Source of the DNA: Histidinibacterium lentulum
GTDB taxonomy: Bacteria > Pseudomonadota > Alphaproteobacteria > Rhodobacterales > Rhodobacteraceae
DNA: 64,000 nt
Assembly (NCBI RefSeq): GCF_003789055.1
Contig: NZ_ML119081.1
Coordinates: 558,001 to 622,000 of the forward strand
Direction: 5' to 3'
How positions within the stretch are numbered: position 1 is the stretch's first letter; every line of letters starts with the position of its first letter. The position numbers were made by a program, and so were the translations under genes. The notes under the pieces are model-generated. The model searched no databases. It saw only the letters and a list, made by a program, of their open reading frames with translations, and was not told where the DNA came from. Positions 25,083-34,323 of the stretch are shown piece by piece.

Positions 25083-26059
25083 CCCTGGGACAGGCGCTGG
25101 CCTCGGGCCGGACCGGAAATCTCGACACGCTGCGGCTGGTGCTGGCGGCCTCGGTCGTCGTCAGCCACGCCTGGCCTCTCGCTCTCGGGCCGGGCACGGC
25201 CGAGCCGCTCTCCGCCCTGACCGGGCACGCCCTCGGCGGCTGGGCGGTGGGGCTGTTCTTCTTCCTGTCGGGCCTTCTCGTTACCGCGAGCGCCGAGCGG
25301 CGCAGCCCCGCCGGCTTCTGGGCGGCGCGGGCGCGGCGGATCGTGCCGGGCCTTGGCGTCGCGCTCCTCGCGACGCTGGGCCTTGCCTTTGCCTGTGGCG
25401 CAACGGCCGGGCCCGCCGAGAGCGCCGCCTGGTTCCTGCGCGCGCTCACCCTCGTGTCGATCGAGCACCGCCTGACGGGCGCCTTCGCCGCCAATCCCTA
25501 TCCCCTCGTGCTCAACGGCCCGCTCTGGAGCCTCTTTCACGAGGTCGCGGCCTATGCGCTCTGCCTCATGTTCGTCAGGCTCGGCGGCGCGCGCCGTCCG
25601 CGCGCGGTGGCGGCGCTGGTCGTCCTGTCGGCCCTCGCCGCCCTCGCGGCGGAGAGCCTGCCGGGCCGCGCGGCGACCTTTGCGCCGCTCTTTGCGGCCT
25701 TCGCCCTCGGCATGGCGGCCCATGTCTTCCGGGACCGCCTCGCGCTGCGCCCCGGCGTCGCGCTGACGGGCCTGCCGCTCGTTGGCCTCGGCCTCTGGCC
25801 CGTCTCCGTCGCCGTGCTGGGCCATGCCGCCCTCGTCGCGGCGCTCCGCGCGCCCGAGCGGCGGCTGACAGGCGATTATTCCTATGGCGTCTACATCTAC
25901 GGCTGGCCGGTGGCGCAGACCGTGGTGCACCTCATGCCCGGGATCGGCCCCGCCGCCCTCGCAGCGGTGAGCCTGCTCGCTACGCTGCCGCTGGCCGCCG
26001 CGAGCTGGGATCTGGTGGAGCGCCCGACCCTCACCCGCCGCCGCAGGGCCGCGGCCTGA
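25079..26059 (+). CDS. Acyltransferase family 3 membrane protein
   Basis: This 326-aa protein is mostly transmembrane (about ten segments), of the OafA/NodX type that O-acylates exported polysaccharides. It opens with LDTLRLVLAASVVVSHAWPL, whose VVSH carries the conserved His of the family. GLFFFLSGLLVTAS and LWSLFHEVAAY are further signature parts. It lacks the extra C-terminal SGNH domain found in some members. It is translationally coupled to the F420-beta-like gene. Confidence 0.85.
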   Translation: MTLGQALASGRTGNLDTLRLVLAASVVVSHAWPLALGPGTAEPLSALTGHALGGWAVGLFFFLSGLLVTASAERRSPAGFWAARARRIVPGLGVALLATLGLAFACGATAGPAESAAWFLRALTLVSIEHRLTGAFAANPYPLVLNGPLWSLFHEVAAYALCLMFVRLGGARRPRAVAALVVLSALAALAAESLPGRAATFAPLFAAFALGMAAHVFRDRLALRPGVALTGLPLVGLGLWPVSVAVLGHAALVAALRAPERRLTGDYSYGVYIYGWPVAQTVVHLMPGIGPAALAAVSLLATLPLAAASWDLVERPTLTRRRRAAA

Positions 26060-26062
26060 CCC

Positions 26063-27379
26063 ATGACCGCCGAGGCCGCTTCCCGGTCCTCCGTCCGGAG
26101 GGTGTTCGGCGTGCCGCTGCCGATCGCGCTGTTCCTTGTCGCGATCATGCTGCCCACGGCGGTGTCGGTCAGCGCGGGCGGGCTGCGCCTGTCGGTCTAC
26201 CGGGTCGTTCTGATCGTGATGTTCCTGCCGATGCTCCTGAAGCTCGTCTCCGGGCGGGCGGGCCGGATGCATGTCTTCGACCTTCTCGTCTTCGGCCATT
26301 GTTTCTGGGCGCTTCTGGCGCTGATCAAGTGGGGCGGCCTTGCGCAGGGGATCGAATCGGGCGGCATCTACATCGTCGAATTCGCGGGCGCCTACCTGCT
26401 CGCCCGGGTCTACATCCGGACGTACGAGGACTTCGCCGCGGTCGCGCGGGCCTATGTGATGCTCGTCCTCGCCACGCTGCTGTTCACCGTGCCCGAGGCG
26501 CTGACCGGCATCCACATCCTGCATGACGGGATCTCGGGCGCGGTGGGCGGACCGATGGCCCCCTTCATCGAGCCGCGCATGGGCCTCGAGCGGACCTTCG
26601 GCCCCTTCGACCATCCGATCCTCTACGGCGTCTTCTCGGCCGCCGCCTTCTCCCTTGCCTATTTCGTGGTCGCCGAACGGCGGTTCACCAATTACACGGG
26701 CATGGCCAAGGTCGGGGGCGTGGGCCTTGCCACCTTCATGTCCGCCTCGGGCGGCCCCTACGTGGTGCTGATGATGCAGGGCTTCGTCGCCGCCTGGGAG
26801 CGCGTGCTCGGCAAGGTGCAGGGACGCTGGGCCGCGCTCTTCACCCTCTTCGGGCTGACCTATCTTGCGATCGACCTCTTCTCGTCGAAGACGCCGTTCC
26901 ACGTCTTCGTCAACAATTTCACCTTTTCCAAGCAGTCCTCCTACAACCGCATCCTGATCTTCGAATACGGGACCGCCGAGGTCGCGCGGCACCCGCTCTT
27001 CGGCATCGGCCTCGGCGACTGGGAGCGGCCGGTCTGGATGTCCGACAGCATGGACAACTTCTGGCTGGTGGTGGCGGTGCGCTATGGCCTGCCCGCGTTC
27101 TTCATGCTGCTGGGCCTGCTGCTCGGGCTGATCTGGGCCGTGGCCCAGCGCAAAGGGCTCCCGCCCGAATGGCGGCGCGCACGTCATGCCTGGGCCTTTA
27201 CGCTGTTCGGGATCACGGTCGCCGCGGCAACAGTGCACCTGTGGAACGCGCTTTTCGTGCTGTTCCTCTTTCTCATCGGCTCGGGAGCATGGCTCCTTGA
27301 TGCCCCGCCCGGCGCCGCGCAGACCTCCGCCCCCCGCCCGGCGCCCCGGCGCCCCCTGCGCCCCGCCCGTCTCTTCTGA
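26063..27379 (+). CDS. Polysaccharide polymerase / O-antigen ligase-like protein
   Basis: This 438-aa protein has about ten to eleven transmembrane helices and one large periplasmic loop in the C-terminal half containing KQSSYNRILIFEYG and FGIGLGDWERP, the pattern of Wzy polymerases and WaaL-type ligases. Since the cluster has a Wzx flippase and a Wzz-type protein, Wzy polymerase is the better guess. The last 25 residues are Pro/Ala/Arg-rich. It begins 3 nt after the acyltransferase gene. Confidence 0.75.
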   Translation: MTAEAASRSSVRRVFGVPLPIALFLVAIMLPTAVSVSAGGLRLSVYRVVLIVMFLPMLLKLVSGRAGRMHVFDLLVFGHCFWALLALIKWGGLAQGIESGGIYIVEFAGAYLLARVYIRTYEDFAAVARAYVMLVLATLLFTVPEALTGIHILHDGISGAVGGPMAPFIEPRMGLERTFGPFDHPILYGVFSAAAFSLAYFVVAERRFTNYTGMAKVGGVGLATFMSASGGPYVVLMMQGFVAAWERVLGKVQGRWAALFTLFGLTYLAIDLFSSKTPFHVFVNNFTFSKQSSYNRILIFEYGTAEVARHPLFGIGLGDWERPVWMSDSMDNFWLVVAVRYGLPAFFMLLGLLLGLIWAVAQRKGLPPEWRRARHAWAFTLFGITVAAATVHLWNALFVLFLFLIGSGAWLLDAPPGAAQTSAPRPAPRRPLRPARLF

Positions 27380-27399
27380 TCTCCCCGAGGAAAACCGCC

Positions 27400-28335
27400 A
27401 TGGATCTGTCCATCGTCATCGTGAACTGGAATACCGAAGGCCTGCTACGGGACTGCCTGCACACGGTCCTGGCCGGTCTCGGGCCGCTCGAGGCGGAGGT
27501 CCTCGTCGTCGACAATGCCTCGACCGACGGATCGGTGCCGATGCTGCGGGCCGAGTTCCCTGGCGTGCGGCTCTTCGAGAGCGCGCGCAACCTCGGCTTT
27601 GCCGCCGGCAACAACGTGGCCCTGCGCGAGGCGAGGGGCCGCCACGTGATGCTGCTGAACACCGACACCCTGGTGCATGGCGACGTGCTGCCGAAGGCCG
27701 TTGCCTGGCTCGACGCGCATCCGCGTGTCGGCGTCATGGGGCCCAAGGTGCTCAATACCGGCGGCACGGTGCAGCCCTCCTGCAGCGCCTTTCCCTCGCT
27801 GAAATTCCTCTCGATGCAGACCCTTGGCCTCACGCGGATCGCGCGGCTCGACGGCTACCGCATGACGGGCTGGGACCGCAGCTCGGAGCGGAGGGTTGAT
27901 GTCATCTCGGGCGCCGCCATGATCATCCGCCGCGCCGCGATGGAAGAGGTCGGACTGCTGGACGAGGCGTTCTTCTTCTACGGCGAGGAGACCGACTGGT
28001 GCCACCGCTTCGCCCGCGCGGGATGGGCGCTCGTCTACGTGCCGATCCCGGCGATCACCCATTTCGGCAACGGCTCGGCCGCCCGGCTCGATCACCGCCG
28101 CGACGTGCTGATGACCGAAGGGACGACGCGCCTGCACCGCAAGCATGGCGGGCTGGCGGCGGGCCTTGCCTGCTACGGGATCCTGTCGCTGCACAACATC
28201 TCCCGGGCGGGCTTCTGGTCCGCGCTGCGGCTCATGGGCCGCAAGAGCGCCGCGGCGCGCGCGCGGCATTTCCGCTCGGTCGTCGCCGATCTGCGGCAGG
28301 CCTGGCCCGGCGTGGCCGGAGGGACCGCCCGATGA
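27400..28335 (+). CDS. Glycosyltransferase family 2 (rhamnosyltransferase-like)
   Basis: This 311-aa cytoplasmic GT-A enzyme has SIVIVNWNTEGLLRDCL at the N-terminus, the nucleotide-binding VVDNASTDGSVPML, the LLNTDT metal-binding region and the acceptor segment FFFYGEETDWCHRFARAGW. This pattern is seen in WbbL-type rhamnosyltransferases, but the sugar is not determinable. Its stop overlaps the next gene by 4 nt. Confidence 0.85.
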   Translation: MDLSIVIVNWNTEGLLRDCLHTVLAGLGPLEAEVLVVDNASTDGSVPMLRAEFPGVRLFESARNLGFAAGNNVALREARGRHVMLLNTDTLVHGDVLPKAVAWLDAHPRVGVMGPKVLNTGGTVQPSCSAFPSLKFLSMQTLGLTRIARLDGYRMTGWDRSSERRVDVISGAAMIIRRAAMEEVGLLDEAFFFYGEETDWCHRFARAGWALVYVPIPAITHFGNGSAARLDHRRDVLMTEGTTRLHRKHGGLAAGLACYGILSLHNISRAGFWSALRLMGRKSAAARARHFRSVVADLRQAWPGVAGGTAR

Positions 28336-29567
28336 TGAAGGTCCTGCTGATCGCGCCCAATATCGACGGAACGGACGTGGGCGAGGCGCTGATGGCCTTC
28401 AAATGGGCCGAGGCGCTGGCCTGCCGTGTCGATCTCACGGTGCTGACGTTCCAGCGGCCGGGCCGCACCCCGGTCGCCGGGCAACTGCCCATGGCGCGGG
28501 TCGTGACCTGGCCCGAGCCAAGCTGGGCGATGCGACACGATCGGCTGAACGCCATGCTGAAACCGGCCTGGCCTGTCTATGCCCGCCATGTCCGCCGCTG
28601 GTTGCGGGCGGCGCTCGCCCAAGGCGAGAGCTTCGACGTGGCGCACCAGCTGATGCCGCAGGCCGCGCGCTATCCCTCGCCGCTGCGGCATTTCGCGATC
28701 CCCTATGTCATCGGTCCGCTCGGCGGCGCTCTCGACACGCCCGAGGCTTTCCGCGCCGAGGGGGCGGGCGCGCCGCTCTTCACCCGCCTGCGCGCCCTCG
28801 ACGGCTGGAGGTTCCGGCACGATCCCTGGCTCCGGCGCAGCTACGGACGCGCCGCCTGCGTGCTGGGCGTGGCGCCCTATGTGCGCGACGTGCTGGGGGC
28901 GATGCCGCTCCGGCGCTTCGAGGCGGTGCTCGAGCTGGGCGTCGACGATGTCGCGCCTGCGCGAGCCCGGCCCTCCTTGCCCGGCCGCCTGCGCGTGCTC
29001 CATGTGGGGCGGGCCGTCCGCACCAAGGGCCTGCGCGACGTGGTCCGGGCGCTGGCCCTCCTGCCCGATCTGCCGGGCGTGACGCTGACCAGCGCGGGCG
29101 ACGGCGAGGAGCTGGAGCTCTGCCGCGCCGAGGCGGAGCGTCTGGGCGTCGCCGCGCGGGTCGAGTTCCTGGGCCGCATCCCGCGCGAGAGCGTCGAGGC
29201 GCTCTATGCCAGCCACGACGTCTTCTGCTTCCCCTCCTTCCGCGAACCGGCGGGCGGCGTGCTCTACGAGGCGATGCGCCACGGCCTTCCGGTGGTGACC
29301 GCCGACCGCGGCGGGCCGGGATGGATCGTCGACGAGGCCTCGGGCCTCCGCCTGCCCGTCACCGATCCGGACCGCTTTGCCGCCGACATCGCCGCCGCGC
29401 TCAGACGACTCGCCGACCCGCCGGAGCTGCGGGCGGAGTTGGGCGAGGGGGCGCGCGCCAAGGTCCTGCGCGAGGGCCTGTGGTCCGCCAAGGCCGACGG
29501 GCTGATCGGGCTCTACGAGGAGATCACCGCGCGCCCGGAATGCGCCGGACATGCTCCGAAAGTATAG
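28332..29567 (+). CDS. Glycosyltransferase family 4
   Basis: This 411-aa GT-B glycosyltransferase has an N-terminal Rossmann half beginning MMKVLLIAPN with IPYVIGPLGGAL, and a C-terminal GT1-type domain with HVGRAVRTKGLRDVVRALAL and the EX7E-like segment FPSFREPAGGVLYEAMRHGL. It probably adds one sugar to the lipid-linked repeat. Translation is coupled to the preceding gene. A gap of 109 nt follows, with a perfect inverted repeat that may mark a new promoter. Confidence 0.85.
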   Translation: MMKVLLIAPNIDGTDVGEALMAFKWAEALACRVDLTVLTFQRPGRTPVAGQLPMARVVTWPEPSWAMRHDRLNAMLKPAWPVYARHVRRWLRAALAQGESFDVAHQLMPQAARYPSPLRHFAIPYVIGPLGGALDTPEAFRAEGAGAPLFTRLRALDGWRFRHDPWLRRSYGRAACVLGVAPYVRDVLGAMPLRRFEAVLELGVDDVAPARARPSLPGRLRVLHVGRAVRTKGLRDVVRALALLPDLPGVTLTSAGDGEELELCRAEAERLGVAARVEFLGRIPRESVEALYASHDVFCFPSFREPAGGVLYEAMRHGLPVVTADRGGPGWIVDEASGLRLPVTDPDRFAADIAAALRRLADPPELRAELGEGARAKVLREGLWSAKADGLIGLYEEITARPECAGHAPKV

Positions 29568-29605
29568 CGGGACCTGTCCGGACTCGCCGGCTCTCTGGCT
29601 TTTAT

Positions 29606-29623
29606 CTCCATAACATCATGGAG
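29606..29623. promoter_or_regulatory. Inverted repeat upstream of pssD
   Basis: CTCCAT-N6-ATGGAG lies in a locally AT-richer stretch about 55 nt before the PssD-like gene. It may be an operator, or a weak hairpin after the GT4 gene. Confidence 0.3.
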
Positions 29624-29676
29624 TTATCGCGCGGTATTCAGGTGGCAGGACAACAGCCAGCCAAGGATACCGCCCG

Positions 29677-30144
29677 ATGCCCGTCCCCTCCCGATCCCGT
29701 CCCGTGGTCCTCGCCGTCTCTTCCGGCGGCGGCCACTGGGTGCAGATGCAGCGCCTGACGTCGGCCTTCGAGGGGGCCGAGGTGCACTATGCCACCACCG
29801 ATCCGACGGTGAGCGAGCAGATCGGCGCGGGCGAGGTCCATGTCTATCCCGACGCCAACAAGACCACCCCCGTCCGACTGGCGCTCTGCATCGCGCGGCT
29901 CGCTATCATCGTGCTGCGGGTGCGGCCCGACGTCATCGTCTCCACCGGTGCCGCCGGCGGCGTGATCGCGATCCGGCTTGGCCGGCTGATCGGCGCGCGA
30001 ACCCTGTTCATCGATTCGATCGCCAACGCCCGCGAGCTGTCGGTCTCCGCGCGCCTCGCGCTCGGTGTCGCCGACCGCGTCCTGTCGCAATGGCCCGCCG
30101 TCGCCGAGCACACCGGCGCGGACTACCGCGGCGCCGTGCTCTGA
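29677..30144 (+). CDS. pssD: PssD/Alg14-like glycosyltransferase membrane subunit
   Basis: This 155-aa protein resembles Alg14/PssD, the membrane-anchoring acceptor half of a two-part GT-B enzyme. It has VVLAVSSGGGHWVQMQRL, a hydrophobic helix (LALCIARLAIIVLRVRPDVI) and STGAAGGVIAIRLG. With the next gene it would form a PssD-PssE pair, which in rhizobia adds the second sugar (glucuronate) to the lipid carrier; the sugar here is not known. Confidence 0.8.
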   Translation: MPVPSRSRPVVLAVSSGGGHWVQMQRLTSAFEGAEVHYATTDPTVSEQIGAGEVHVYPDANKTTPVRLALCIARLAIIVLRVRPDVIVSTGAAGGVIAIRLGRLIGARTLFIDSIANARELSVSARLALGVADRVLSQWPAVAEHTGADYRGAVL

Positions 30145-30169
30145 CCCACTGATCCCCGAGGACACCGCC

Positions 30170-30712
30170 ATGATCTTCGCCACCGTGGGCACGCAACTGC
30201 CCTTCGACCGCCTGCTCCTCTCCCTCGACAGCTGGGCCGCCGGGCGGCCCGATATTCCGGTGCTTGCCCAGACCGGCACCAGCAGGCTCCGCTTTCAGAA
30301 CATCGCCACCGTCGGGCATGTCAGTCAGGCCGAATTCCGGGCCCGGATGACGGAGGCCCGCGTTGTCGTGGGCCATGCCGGGATGGGGACCATCCTCACC
30401 GCCGCCGAGCTCGGCAAGCCGCTGATCCTGATGCCGCGGCTCGCCCGCTACGGAGAGCACCGCAACGACCACCAGCTCGACACCCTTCGGGAAATGGCGC
30501 GGCTCTCGAACGTCACCGTCGCCCGCAGCGAGGAAGAGCTGCACGCGCAACTCGACTCGGCGCTGGCGGGAGACTTCGAGGCCGATCGCCGGCGCGACCT
30601 CGTCACCGCGGTCGCCACCAGGCCGCTTCTCGATTTCGTGCGAGAATTCGTCTGGAAGGACCGGCCGGTGTCCGGCCATGCCGACGCCACGACCCCGAGG
30701 GCCGCGGCATGA
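30170..30712 (+). CDS. pssE: PssE/Alg13-like glycosyltransferase catalytic subunit
   Basis: This 180-aa protein starts MIFATVGTQLPFDRLLLSLD, the hallmark of Alg13/PssE. It contains VVGHAGMGTILTAAELGKPL and PRLARYGEHRNDHQ, the nucleotide-sugar-binding part of the GT28 C-terminal domain. It is active only with its membrane partner PssD, encoded 25 nt upstream. The stop overlaps the following gene by 4 nt. Confidence 0.85.
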   Translation: MIFATVGTQLPFDRLLLSLDSWAAGRPDIPVLAQTGTSRLRFQNIATVGHVSQAEFRARMTEARVVVGHAGMGTILTAAELGKPLILMPRLARYGEHRNDHQLDTLREMARLSNVTVARSEEELHAQLDSALAGDFEADRRRDLVTAVATRPLLDFVREFVWKDRPVSGHADATTPRAAA

Positions 30713-31551
30713 CCGTCGCGACGATCCTCATCCCCGCCCATAACGAGGCGGACATCCTTGGCCGGACGCTCTGGTACCTCTCACGCGGACTGCCGCTCGA
30801 TCTGGTCCGGGTCATCGTCATCGCAAACGGATGCACCGATGCCACCGCCGCGCGCGCGCGGGCGGCGCTGCCGCAGGCGAAGGTCATCGAAACCGACCGC
30901 GCCGGCAAATGCCATGCGCTGAACCTCGGATACCGCGCGGCCATTCCCGGCGCGCCCATCGTATGTCTCGACGCCGATCTGGACGTCACCGCGGAGTCCC
31001 TGCTCGCCCTCCTCGCGCCTCTCTCCAGGGGGACCGTCCTCGCGGCCTGCGGACAGATGGACGTCGAGACATCCGAGGTCTCCGCCGCCGTCCGGTTCTT
31101 CTACGAGGGCTGGCGCAGCAACCCCTACTTCGCCCAGGGCAAGTTCGGCGGGGTTTTCGCCCTGTCCGCAGAAGGGGCAGCGCGGGTCTTTCCGCTGCCC
31201 GAGATCACCGCCGACGACGAGTTCATCCGCCGCAGCTTCACCCCCGCGGAGATCGCCTTCGTGCCCGACTGCCGCTTCGTGGCCCGCGCCCCGAAGACGC
31301 TGGCGAGCCTGCTCGGCGTCCGCCGCCGCAGCCTGCGGGGCGCGCAGGAAGTGACGCGGATGGGCAAGATCAGCCCGGAGCGCGGCAGTGGTCGCCGGAT
31401 GCTGCGGCACGCGCTCGTCTCTCCCTCCGATGCGCCGCCGATCCTGTTCTTCCTGATGCTGACGATCTGGGTGCGCCTCTCCCTTTTTGTACGGCGGAAC
31501 GCCACTGCCCCGCGCTGGGAGCGGGACCTGACCACGCGCAGGGTGGGCTAG
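30709..31551 (+). CDS. Glycosyltransferase family 2
   Basis: This 280-aa GT-A enzyme has ATILIPAHNEADILGRTLWY, VIVIANGCTDAT, VCLDADLDVTAESL (DxD metal site) and a later ITADDEFIRR segment that may provide the catalytic Asp. A hydrophobic stretch near the C-terminus (PPILFFLMLTIWVRLSLFV) suggests membrane attachment. It is coupled to pssE. Donor and acceptor are unknown. Confidence 0.82.
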   Translation: MTVATILIPAHNEADILGRTLWYLSRGLPLDLVRVIVIANGCTDATAARARAALPQAKVIETDRAGKCHALNLGYRAAIPGAPIVCLDADLDVTAESLLALLAPLSRGTVLAACGQMDVETSEVSAAVRFFYEGWRSNPYFAQGKFGGVFALSAEGAARVFPLPEITADDEFIRRSFTPAEIAFVPDCRFVARAPKTLASLLGVRRRSLRGAQEVTRMGKISPERGSGRRMLRHALVSPSDAPPILFFLMLTIWVRLSLFVRRNATAPRWERDLTTRRVG

Positions 31552-31555
31552 GCAG

Positions 31556-33619
31556 ATGAACGCCGCCGCCATCGCCATCGTCCCCGACGAGGGGCAGGAA
31601 CATGCCGCCCCCGTCTCGGTCGCCGACGCCCCCGAGGCGAACCCCGTCGGCGTCGCCGTCAGGGCGATGCGGGGCCGCTGGCGCGCGGCATTGGGTGGCG
31701 GCGCCCTCCTCGGCGGCCTTCTCGCCGTCGGCGGCTACCTGTCGGGCGTCCAGCTCTACGAATCCCAGGCGATCCTGAGGGTGTTTCCCCAGGAATCGAA
31801 CATCCTCTACGCGACCGGCGACGATTCCGTCCTGAAGACCTTCGACAGTTTCGTGAAGGCCGAGACCAGCTATGTGGCCTCGCACCAGGTCATGGGGCGG
31901 GCGGTGGAGCTGCTGTCCGCGACCCGGCCCGACCTTGCGGCGGGCCTCTCGGTGGCGGACCTGACGGGATCCATCGAGATCAGGCGCAACGACAGCCTGA
32001 TCGTTCTCAGGACGCTGAGCCGCGATACCTCGTTCGCCGCCGAGAAGCTCGAGGCGGTCGTGGCCGCCTACATGGCGCTGAACACCGAGGCCGATGACGC
32101 ACGGTCAAGCGTCCGCCTGACCGAGCTTCACGAGCGGGAGGAGGAACTGGTCACCCGTCTGGAGGAACTGCGCGCGGACCAGCTCGACGTGGGCGGCGAA
32201 TTCGGCGCGAGCGCGATCACGAAAGCCCATATCGAGAAAGTCGCCCAGATCGACGCCCTCGCGGGCCGGTTCTCGGAGATCGGCGCAACGCTCGCCGCGC
32301 TCGAATCCGCGGACGGTTCCGCATCCGCCGATGCAGCGGACCAGGAGATCATGCGCGCGACGCTGCTCGATCGCACCATGGGCGAACTCGCCGCGCAGCG
32401 ATCCCTCGTGATGAGCGAGCTCGTGCAGCTCCGGTCCAATTTCGAGAGCCATTCCAACCCCCGGTTCCTTCAGAGGGAGCGCTCGCTTCTCGAAGAGGTC
32501 GCCGTAGTCGACCGGGCACTGTCCGACCGGCGCGAGCAGATCCGCGTGCTCGGACAGACCGGGGCGCTGACCGATGCGGGATCCGGAGCGGCCGACACCA
32601 ACATCGCCGAGATCCGGGGTCTCTACGAGCGGGTCGAGGCCCAGCTCGAAACCGCCCGGCTCGAGGCGCGCGATCTCAACTTCCGCCGCATCGAACTCGA
32701 CCGTATCGAGCGAGAGATCCAGCAGGCCGAGGAACTGCTCGGCGAGACCCGGCGGGCCCTCGAGGTGATCCGCCTCGAATCCGGCCGCGCCCTGCCCGGG
32801 TTCACCGTTCTGATGTCGCCGCCCACGCGGCCGCTCGAACCCGCCGAGGACAGCAGCAAGATGCTTGCGGCCGGGGGGTTTGCCGGCGGAGGCATGCTTG
32901 CGCTCCTGATCGCCCTTGTCCTCGGGTTCACGGAGCGGCGCGTCCGCTTTGCCGAGACGCTGACGCCCGTCGAACACCGCGTCAGCGTGATTCAGGTCTC
33001 CGCCGCCGATGACGCCGACGCGCTTGCCGCGGATCGCCTGCGCAACGAACTGCAGCTCCAGCCGCTGCGCCGACCTCGGCTGGTGAACAAGGCCCCCGTT
33101 ATCGCGGTCGCCCGCGCCGAGACCGGAGGCACGACGGGCCTCGCCCGGTCGCTGGCCGAAAGCTACGCGCGGTCGCGGATGAGGGTTCTCTTCATCGAGG
33201 CCGATCTGGGACTGGTCTCCGACCGGAATGCCGAGCCCGGCTGGAGCGACATGCTGTCCGGCTGCAAGGTCGACCTGCCGCCTGCCGACGAGGCCTGGGG
33301 CCTCTGGGAGGTCTCCGCCGGAACCGCCGATGCGCTGAACGACCGGGCGGTGTCGGCACCGATGGTGCGTCGTGCGGTGGAGGACCTCGCCCGGTCCGTG
33401 GATGTCATCATCCTTTCGGCGGGCAGCCTCGACGAGCGGCTCTCCTGCCAGTTCCTGCTTTCCGCAGCGGATGTCGGCGTCCTCGCTCTCCGCCCCAAGG
33501 ACCGGAAATCCACCGTCCTGTCACAAATCGACCGTTTCGACAGCCTTCCCCGCAACGGCAGCGTCGCGGTGATGCGCAACGCCCTGCCCGGCGACCCCTG
33601 GCTGGCCGTCAGAACCTGA
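31556..33619 (+). CDS. Chain-length / co-polymerase protein with degenerate BY-kinase domain
   Basis: This 687-aa Wzz/GumC-like inner-membrane protein has transmembrane helix 1 at about 46-64, a long periplasmic coiled coil (about 180-400), the Pro-rich PPTRPLEPAEDSSK motif and helix 2 (about 438-460). A cytoplasmic tail resembles bacterial tyrosine kinases. In the tail the Walker A equivalent reads AETGGTTGLARSL (about 516-528), so the lysine is missing. The A' motif is VLFIEADLG instead of the usual IDAD, and there is no tyrosine-rich C-terminus. It therefore probably controls chain length and export without kinase activity. Identity of the Wzz part is secure; loss of catalysis is inferred. 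Confidence 0.82.
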   Translation: MNAAAIAIVPDEGQEHAAPVSVADAPEANPVGVAVRAMRGRWRAALGGGALLGGLLAVGGYLSGVQLYESQAILRVFPQESNILYATGDDSVLKTFDSFVKAETSYVASHQVMGRAVELLSATRPDLAAGLSVADLTGSIEIRRNDSLIVLRTLSRDTSFAAEKLEAVVAAYMALNTEADDARSSVRLTELHEREEELVTRLEELRADQLDVGGEFGASAITKAHIEKVAQIDALAGRFSEIGATLAALESADGSASADAADQEIMRATLLDRTMGELAAQRSLVMSELVQLRSNFESHSNPRFLQRERSLLEEVAVVDRALSDRREQIRVLGQTGALTDAGSGAADTNIAEIRGLYERVEAQLETARLEARDLNFRRIELDRIEREIQQAEELLGETRRALEVIRLESGRALPGFTVLMSPPTRPLEPAEDSSKMLAAGGFAGGGMLALLIALVLGFTERRVRFAETLTPVEHRVSVIQVSAADDADALAADRLRNELQLQPLRRPRLVNKAPVIAVARAETGGTTGLARSLAESYARSRMRVLFIEADLGLVSDRNAEPGWSDMLSGCKVDLPPADEAWGLWEVSAGTADALNDRAVSAPMVRRAVEDLARSVDVIILSAGSLDERLSCQFLLSAADVGVLALRPKDRKSTVLSQIDRFDSLPRNGSVAVMRNALPGDPWLAVRT

Positions 33620-33646
33620 TCCCTCTCTCCCCAAGGAACCGCCGTC

Positions 33647-34291
33647 ATGACCATGACCTCACTCGACCCTGCCCTCCTGCGCCCGGCTCCGAGCCGACTG
33701 AGCGCGAAACGGTACATGGATATCGCCCTGAGTTCTCTGATCCTTCTTGCGATCTGGCCGGTGATGCTCGCGATCGGTCTCGCGGTCGCCCTGACCTCTC
33801 GCGGCCCGGTCTTCTTCGTGCAGACCCGCGTCGGGCTGAACGGGAAGACCTTCCGGATGATCAAGTTCCGCTCCATGTATCGCGACGCCGAGGCGCGTCG
33901 GGCGGAGATGCTGGCCCAGAGCGACCGCGAGGGCCTGTGTCTCAAGCTGCGCCAGGATCCCCGGATTACACCGGTGGGACGGGTGCTGCGGCGCTGGTCC
34001 CTCGACGAGCTGCCCCAGATCTTCAACGTCCTGAAGGGCGACATGTCGCTGGTCGGGCCGCGCCCCGCGCTGGTCGAGGAGGTCCGCGCCTACCCCGAGC
34101 ACGCCCATCTGCGCCACCGGGTGCGTCCGGGGATCACCGGTCTCTGGCAGGTGTCCGGACGTGCCGATGTCAGCTTCGACGAGATGATCGGCCTCGATCT
34201 CGCCTATGTCCGCCGCGCCTCCGTGCGGACCGATATCTGGGTGATGCTGCGGACGGTCGGGGCGGTGCTCAGCGGCAAGGGCGCCTACTGA
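33647..34291 (+). CDS. Initiating sugar transferase (undecaprenyl-phosphate hexose-1-P transferase)
   Basis: This 214-aa short PNPT of the bacterial sugar transferase family has one N-terminal membrane hairpin (IALSSLILLAIWPVMLAIGL) followed by the catalytic part: MIKFRSMYRDAE, RRWSLDELPQIFNVLKGDMS, VGPRPA and RPGITGLWQVSGR. It transfers the first sugar phosphate to undecaprenyl phosphate, starting the repeat unit. It lacks the long N-terminal five-helix domain of WcaJ/WbaP. It is the last gene of the cluster, 27 nt after the co-polymerase gene. Confidence 0.92.
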   Translation: MTMTSLDPALLRPAPSRLSAKRYMDIALSSLILLAIWPVMLAIGLAVALTSRGPVFFVQTRVGLNGKTFRMIKFRSMYRDAEARRAEMLAQSDREGLCLKLRQDPRITPVGRVLRRWSLDELPQIFNVLKGDMSLVGPRPALVEEVRAYPEHAHLRHRVRPGITGLWQVSGRADVSFDEMIGLDLAYVRRASVRTDIWVMLRTVGAVLSGKGAY

Positions 34292-34323
34292 ACCTTTGCG
34301 AATCGTCCCCTCCCACGTCAGGC

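Noticed and set aside
24677-27238. 853-codon open frame on the minus strand
   Set aside because: It is antisense to the F420-beta-like, acyltransferase and polymerase genes. It is low-complexity and rich in R, H, E and G, as expected for the mirror of high-GC coding sequence.
21335-34291. EPS cluster as a recently acquired island
   Set aside because: No integrase, tRNA-adjacent repeat, transposase or visible change in base composition marks its borders.
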